A DNA stretch of 64,000 nucleotides, taken from Marinobacter alexandrii. Lineage in GTDB: Bacteria; Bacteroidota; Bacteroidia; Cytophagales; Cyclobacteriaceae. Location: assembly GCA_039984955.1 (NCBI GenBank), contig JBDWTN010000005.1, positions 1 to 64,000 on the forward strand. Direction: 5' to 3'. Of the stretch, positions 62,401 through 64,000 are shown piece after piece; position 1 is the first letter of the stretch; every line of letters begins with the position of its first letter. The notes beneath the pieces are model-generated. The model saw only the letters and a program-made list of their open reading frames with translations, did no database searches and was not told where the DNA came from. The position numbers were made by a program, and so were the translations under genes.

Positions 62401-64000
62401 AGCACAGGCACTGAATGGTAGAGCAATCTTTGAGAGCCTGAGCTGTGGTACTTGCCATTCAGGATCAGATTATTCTGATAGGTCAACTGGCCAATTTCAT
62501 GATGTTGGAACCATATCTCCTACTTCCGGTAAACGAATTGGACAACCATTGACAGGATTTGCAACCCCAACACTAAAAGGACTATGGGAATCGGCCCCTT
62601 ACTTGCACGATGGATCAGCTGCTACATTAGCAGATGTATTGACCGCAAAAAATGCGAACAGCTTGCATGGCGACACCCAATCCCTGTCAGAAGAAGAAAT
62701 GGATGATCTCATAATCTTTCTTAATCAGATTGATGACATAGGAGGATGTAATACGCAAAGTATCATATGGGATCCTATCAGCGATCATACAATTGAGGAT
62801 GTTTCGTTTGCTGTATCGGCTACTTCCACATCGGGTCTTCCGGTATCTTATCATGTACTGGCAGGACCAGCAACGATAGATGGCAATCTGGTTAGGTTAA
62901 ATGGACTGTCAGGAACAGTGATACTAGCGGCACAGCAAGCTGGCGATGCTACTTTTTGCCCTGCTTCTCAAGAAACACTGTCTTTTAAAGTAACATCTGA
63001 TTGCGAAGGTGTACCTACTGATACTTACATGCTTCTGAGTCACCTAAACGGAAAAGCGATTGATGCAAGTAAGCCAAACGATGAAATCAGTCAACGTGCA
63101 GAAAATGCATTTTTGAATAATTATCAGCAATGGGAAATTACTTCTTTGGGTAATGGATACTTTAAAATACGGAATAATGAAAGTCAGAAGGTTTTAAGTG
63201 CAAACAATTCCATTTTGCAGGGTTCACCAGTTATGCAAGAAGTGGACGATGCTGTAAATACACCAAGTCAGCAATGGTCCATTTGTATAGACGCAAGTGG
63301 TAGTTTCCAATTAATGAACAGATTTAGTAATCTGGTAATAGACAATCAATCTTCTACAAGTGAAGGAAGCACACTGGTTCAATCTCCATACGATCCGGAT
63401 GCTAACGCTCATTTATGGAATATTTCGCCAATGAATTCTGGTGTAGCTCCTGAAGGTACATTTCAACTCACTGCATTACACTCTGGGAAGTCCATGACTC
63501 TTTCGGAGGGTGATATTGTGCAGTTGGATTACGAGGAACTGGATACACAGCATTGGACATTCGAAACACTCGGAAATGGATATGTGTCCATAGTCTCTGA
63601 GGAAAACGGAGAATATCTACAGATTGCTGATGGCGACTTGAATGATGATGCTAGGGTTTCTCTCGGAGTATTGAATGATGAAGACCACCAAATCTGGGGT
63701 GTAAGATTACTGAATGGAGGAAATGCTGAATTGTTTGTCAGACATAGTGGAAAAACGCTTGCGGTGATGAATGGAGATACAGAAAATGACGGTCTCGTAG
63801 TGCAGGAAGGAAATGGTGGACAACCTAGTCAGCAATGGAAACTTGTTAAAGTAGAGATTAACTCAGGACCGGGACTCGGAAACTTCACCTACGCACCAGA
63901 TGAAGTCTTTTCAAATATCTGGAACTATACAGATGCAACAGGATTTGGTTCCAATGTTGCTGTTATGCACAATGGATATCTCGTGACCACATTTGCTCCT
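59402..64000 (+). CDS. Secreted multidomain di-heme cytochrome c (MauG-like) protein, C terminus beyond the window
   Basis: An unbroken frame of 1533 codons reaching the window end. Order: signal peptide (1-40, ILILLLFLNIAPSILHAQ), a lectin-like beta domain (about 41-220), two fibronectin type III domains (228-315, 320-410), a PKD domain (424-500, WDFGDGTGLSNF), a YVTN-type propeller (513-853), a di-heme cytochrome c peroxidase/MauG-type domain (857-1116) with CASCH (885-889) and CGTCH (1015-1019), and ricin-B-like lectin repeats (about 1210-1480, repeated QQW). The heme domain suggests peroxide or radical chemistry on a surface-bound substrate, held by the lectins. A T9SS tail would be expected past base 64000. 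No neighbours on the same strand are visible. Confidence 0.8.
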   Translation, partial: MKTYLKKLMFWNKLFRQANCNRILILLLFLNIAPSILHAQLGDWQSQDIGSPTLTGSSSITDEEFQVTGNGYVTASSGSFHFLFQQLQGDGEIIARLQPMQKAHWNRVGLMMRESLENTSAYAMTGARSRKFVYFQNRSESSVFSRTDEIPSTFPVWLRMKRSGSTFTSYYSIDGENWTELGSQLIEMSQEIHVGLVSYSHHRNKTTTSRWDNVIIHALDSEPTPMAPTSPSNFMATASSNGIQLSWTDNADNEEGFKIERSTNATSGFVEVAELGADVITYEDTDLGANTTYFYKLSAFNADGASEKQTFQAQTSQSIPASPSNLIATANSSNSIQLYWADNADNEEGFKIERSQLPTSDFEEIALLEANANSYEDMELPASTTFYYRVFSFNVAGESEVSTIENSTTNKLIAGWPQSCGIEQNAPALVGTEVTFTLQCATDDTEAVIAWDFGDGTGLSNFIAGNSTTHVYQSAGTFTVFARLQGEEIPVSVIQAITEAVEERDPTHSSTIAIDHEREIVWAVNADNNSVTGIDAVSNTKLFETPTGIHPRTIAVHANGQAWVANEDDASIAIVDPSGSLLTTIDLPYGSKPYGVCFDPQGDYAFVTLSGIGKLLKIEPATQQLLAEVAVGPTPRGIAVSSDGQRLFVSRFISPEDRGEVIEVDPDNMTVSQVIELLYDDTFDTNFQGRGVPNYVSSLTISPTGKDLWVPSKKDNVSRGGFRDGQPLTFESTVRTIVSQVDLTTDKDVFENRLDVNDSEMAFAVTFSPLGNLAFLALQGNNRVQVIDVASNTSVLDIDDTGLAPQGLVLNEDGSKLFVQNFMSRTVRIYDTESIVQGNFQTQPPILATVSTVSNERLTPQVLRGKQIFYNAEDKRMTSNGYISCASCHLDGGSDDRVWDFTDRGEGFRNTVSLRGRRGNGIGNVHWTGNFDEIHDFENDIRGGFSGQGFMTDVDFEATQDPLGAPKAGRSEDLDALVAYVNSLAEVSPSPYKNADGTYTAQALNGRAIFESLSCGTCHSGSDYSDRSTGQFHDVGTISPTSGKRIGQPLTGFATPTLKGLWESAPYLHDGSAATLADVLTAKNANSLHGDTQSLSEEEMDDLIIFLNQIDDIGGCNTQSIIWDPISDHTIEDVSFAVSATSTSGLPVSYHVLAGPATIDGNLVRLNGLSGTVILAAQQAGDATFCPASQETLSFKVTSDCEGVPTDTYMLLSHLNGKAIDASKPNDEISQRAENAFLNNYQQWEITSLGNGYFKIRNNESQKVLSANNSILQGSPVMQEVDDAVNTPSQQWSICIDASGSFQLMNRFSNLVIDNQSSTSEGSTLVQSPYDPDANAHLWNISPMNSGVAPEGTFQLTALHSGKSMTLSEGDIVQLDYEELDTQHWTFETLGNGYVSIVSEENGEYLQIADGDLNDDARVSLGVLNDEDHQIWGVRLLNGGNAELFVRHSGKTLAVMNGDTENDGLVVQEGNGGQPSQQWKLVKVEINSGPGLGNFTYAPDEVFSNIWNYTDATGFGSNVAVMHNGYLVTTFAP

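Noticed and set aside
1-64000. CRISPR array, rRNA operon or tRNA genes
   Set aside because: No regularly spaced identical repeats and no conserved rRNA or tRNA sequence were recognised on either strand; the palindromic repeats are irregularly dispersed.

Overview
The window reads as a chromosomal segment of a free-living, probably marine member of the Bacteroidota, most likely Cytophagales. Evidence: a type 9 secretion (T9SS) C-terminal sorting domain, LytS/LytTR two-component pairs, MacB/FtsX-type permeases with a PadR-linked prefix domain, many PD40 propellers fused to hydrolases, low GC, few Shine-Dalgarno sequences, and a -33 TTTG / -7 TAnnTTTG promoter-like site. No rRNA, tRNA or CRISPR array was seen. 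The genus is not determined.

Region 1 (1-14 kb) is an accessory or defence-island-like block. It opens with the start of an insertion sequence, then two small unknown genes divergent from a DUF3800 gene. Next is a tight five-gene minus-strand operon: XRE regulator, a 778-residue protein joining an Hsp90/MORC-like ATPase to a histidine kinase, a receiver-domain response regulator with an unknown output domain, an unknown protein, and an N6-adenine DNA methyltransferase. A GIY-YIG nuclease, a frameshifted lipoprotein gene, greB and an SRAP-like gene that has lost most active-site residues follow. This block is rich in palindromic interspersed repeats.

Region 2 (14-25 kb) holds a compact operon of a lipoxygenase (all iron ligands and the C-terminal Ile present), a catalase-related protein resembling coral allene oxide synthase, and a 1741-residue Ser/Thr kinase-AAA-GAF-histidine kinase. 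This suggests bacterial oxylipin chemistry linked to signalling. An amidohydrolase and a small secreted protein follow. Region 3 (25-32.5 kb) has a CRP-family regulator flanked by inverted copies of a 14-bp site, a START-like lipoprotein, a cupin, an Asp/Glu racemase gene broken by an in-frame TGA, a tautomerase, a PadR/permease pair and a small protein.

Region 4 (32.7-52.6 kb) is envelope and stress oriented: a T9SS metalloprotease, an HtrA-like protease, an outer-membrane barrel, a DUF2147 protein, and two LytS/LytTR pairs bracketing a minus-strand cluster of esterases, beta-lactamase-fold hydrolases, PD40 propellers and a permease. One PD40 module occurs three times in that cluster, and an esterase fragment lies at its end. 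Region 5 (52.6-64 kb) has three unknown membrane/envelope proteins sharing a duplicated upstream sequence, small proteins, and a secreted multidomain di-heme cytochrome c protein that runs off the window.
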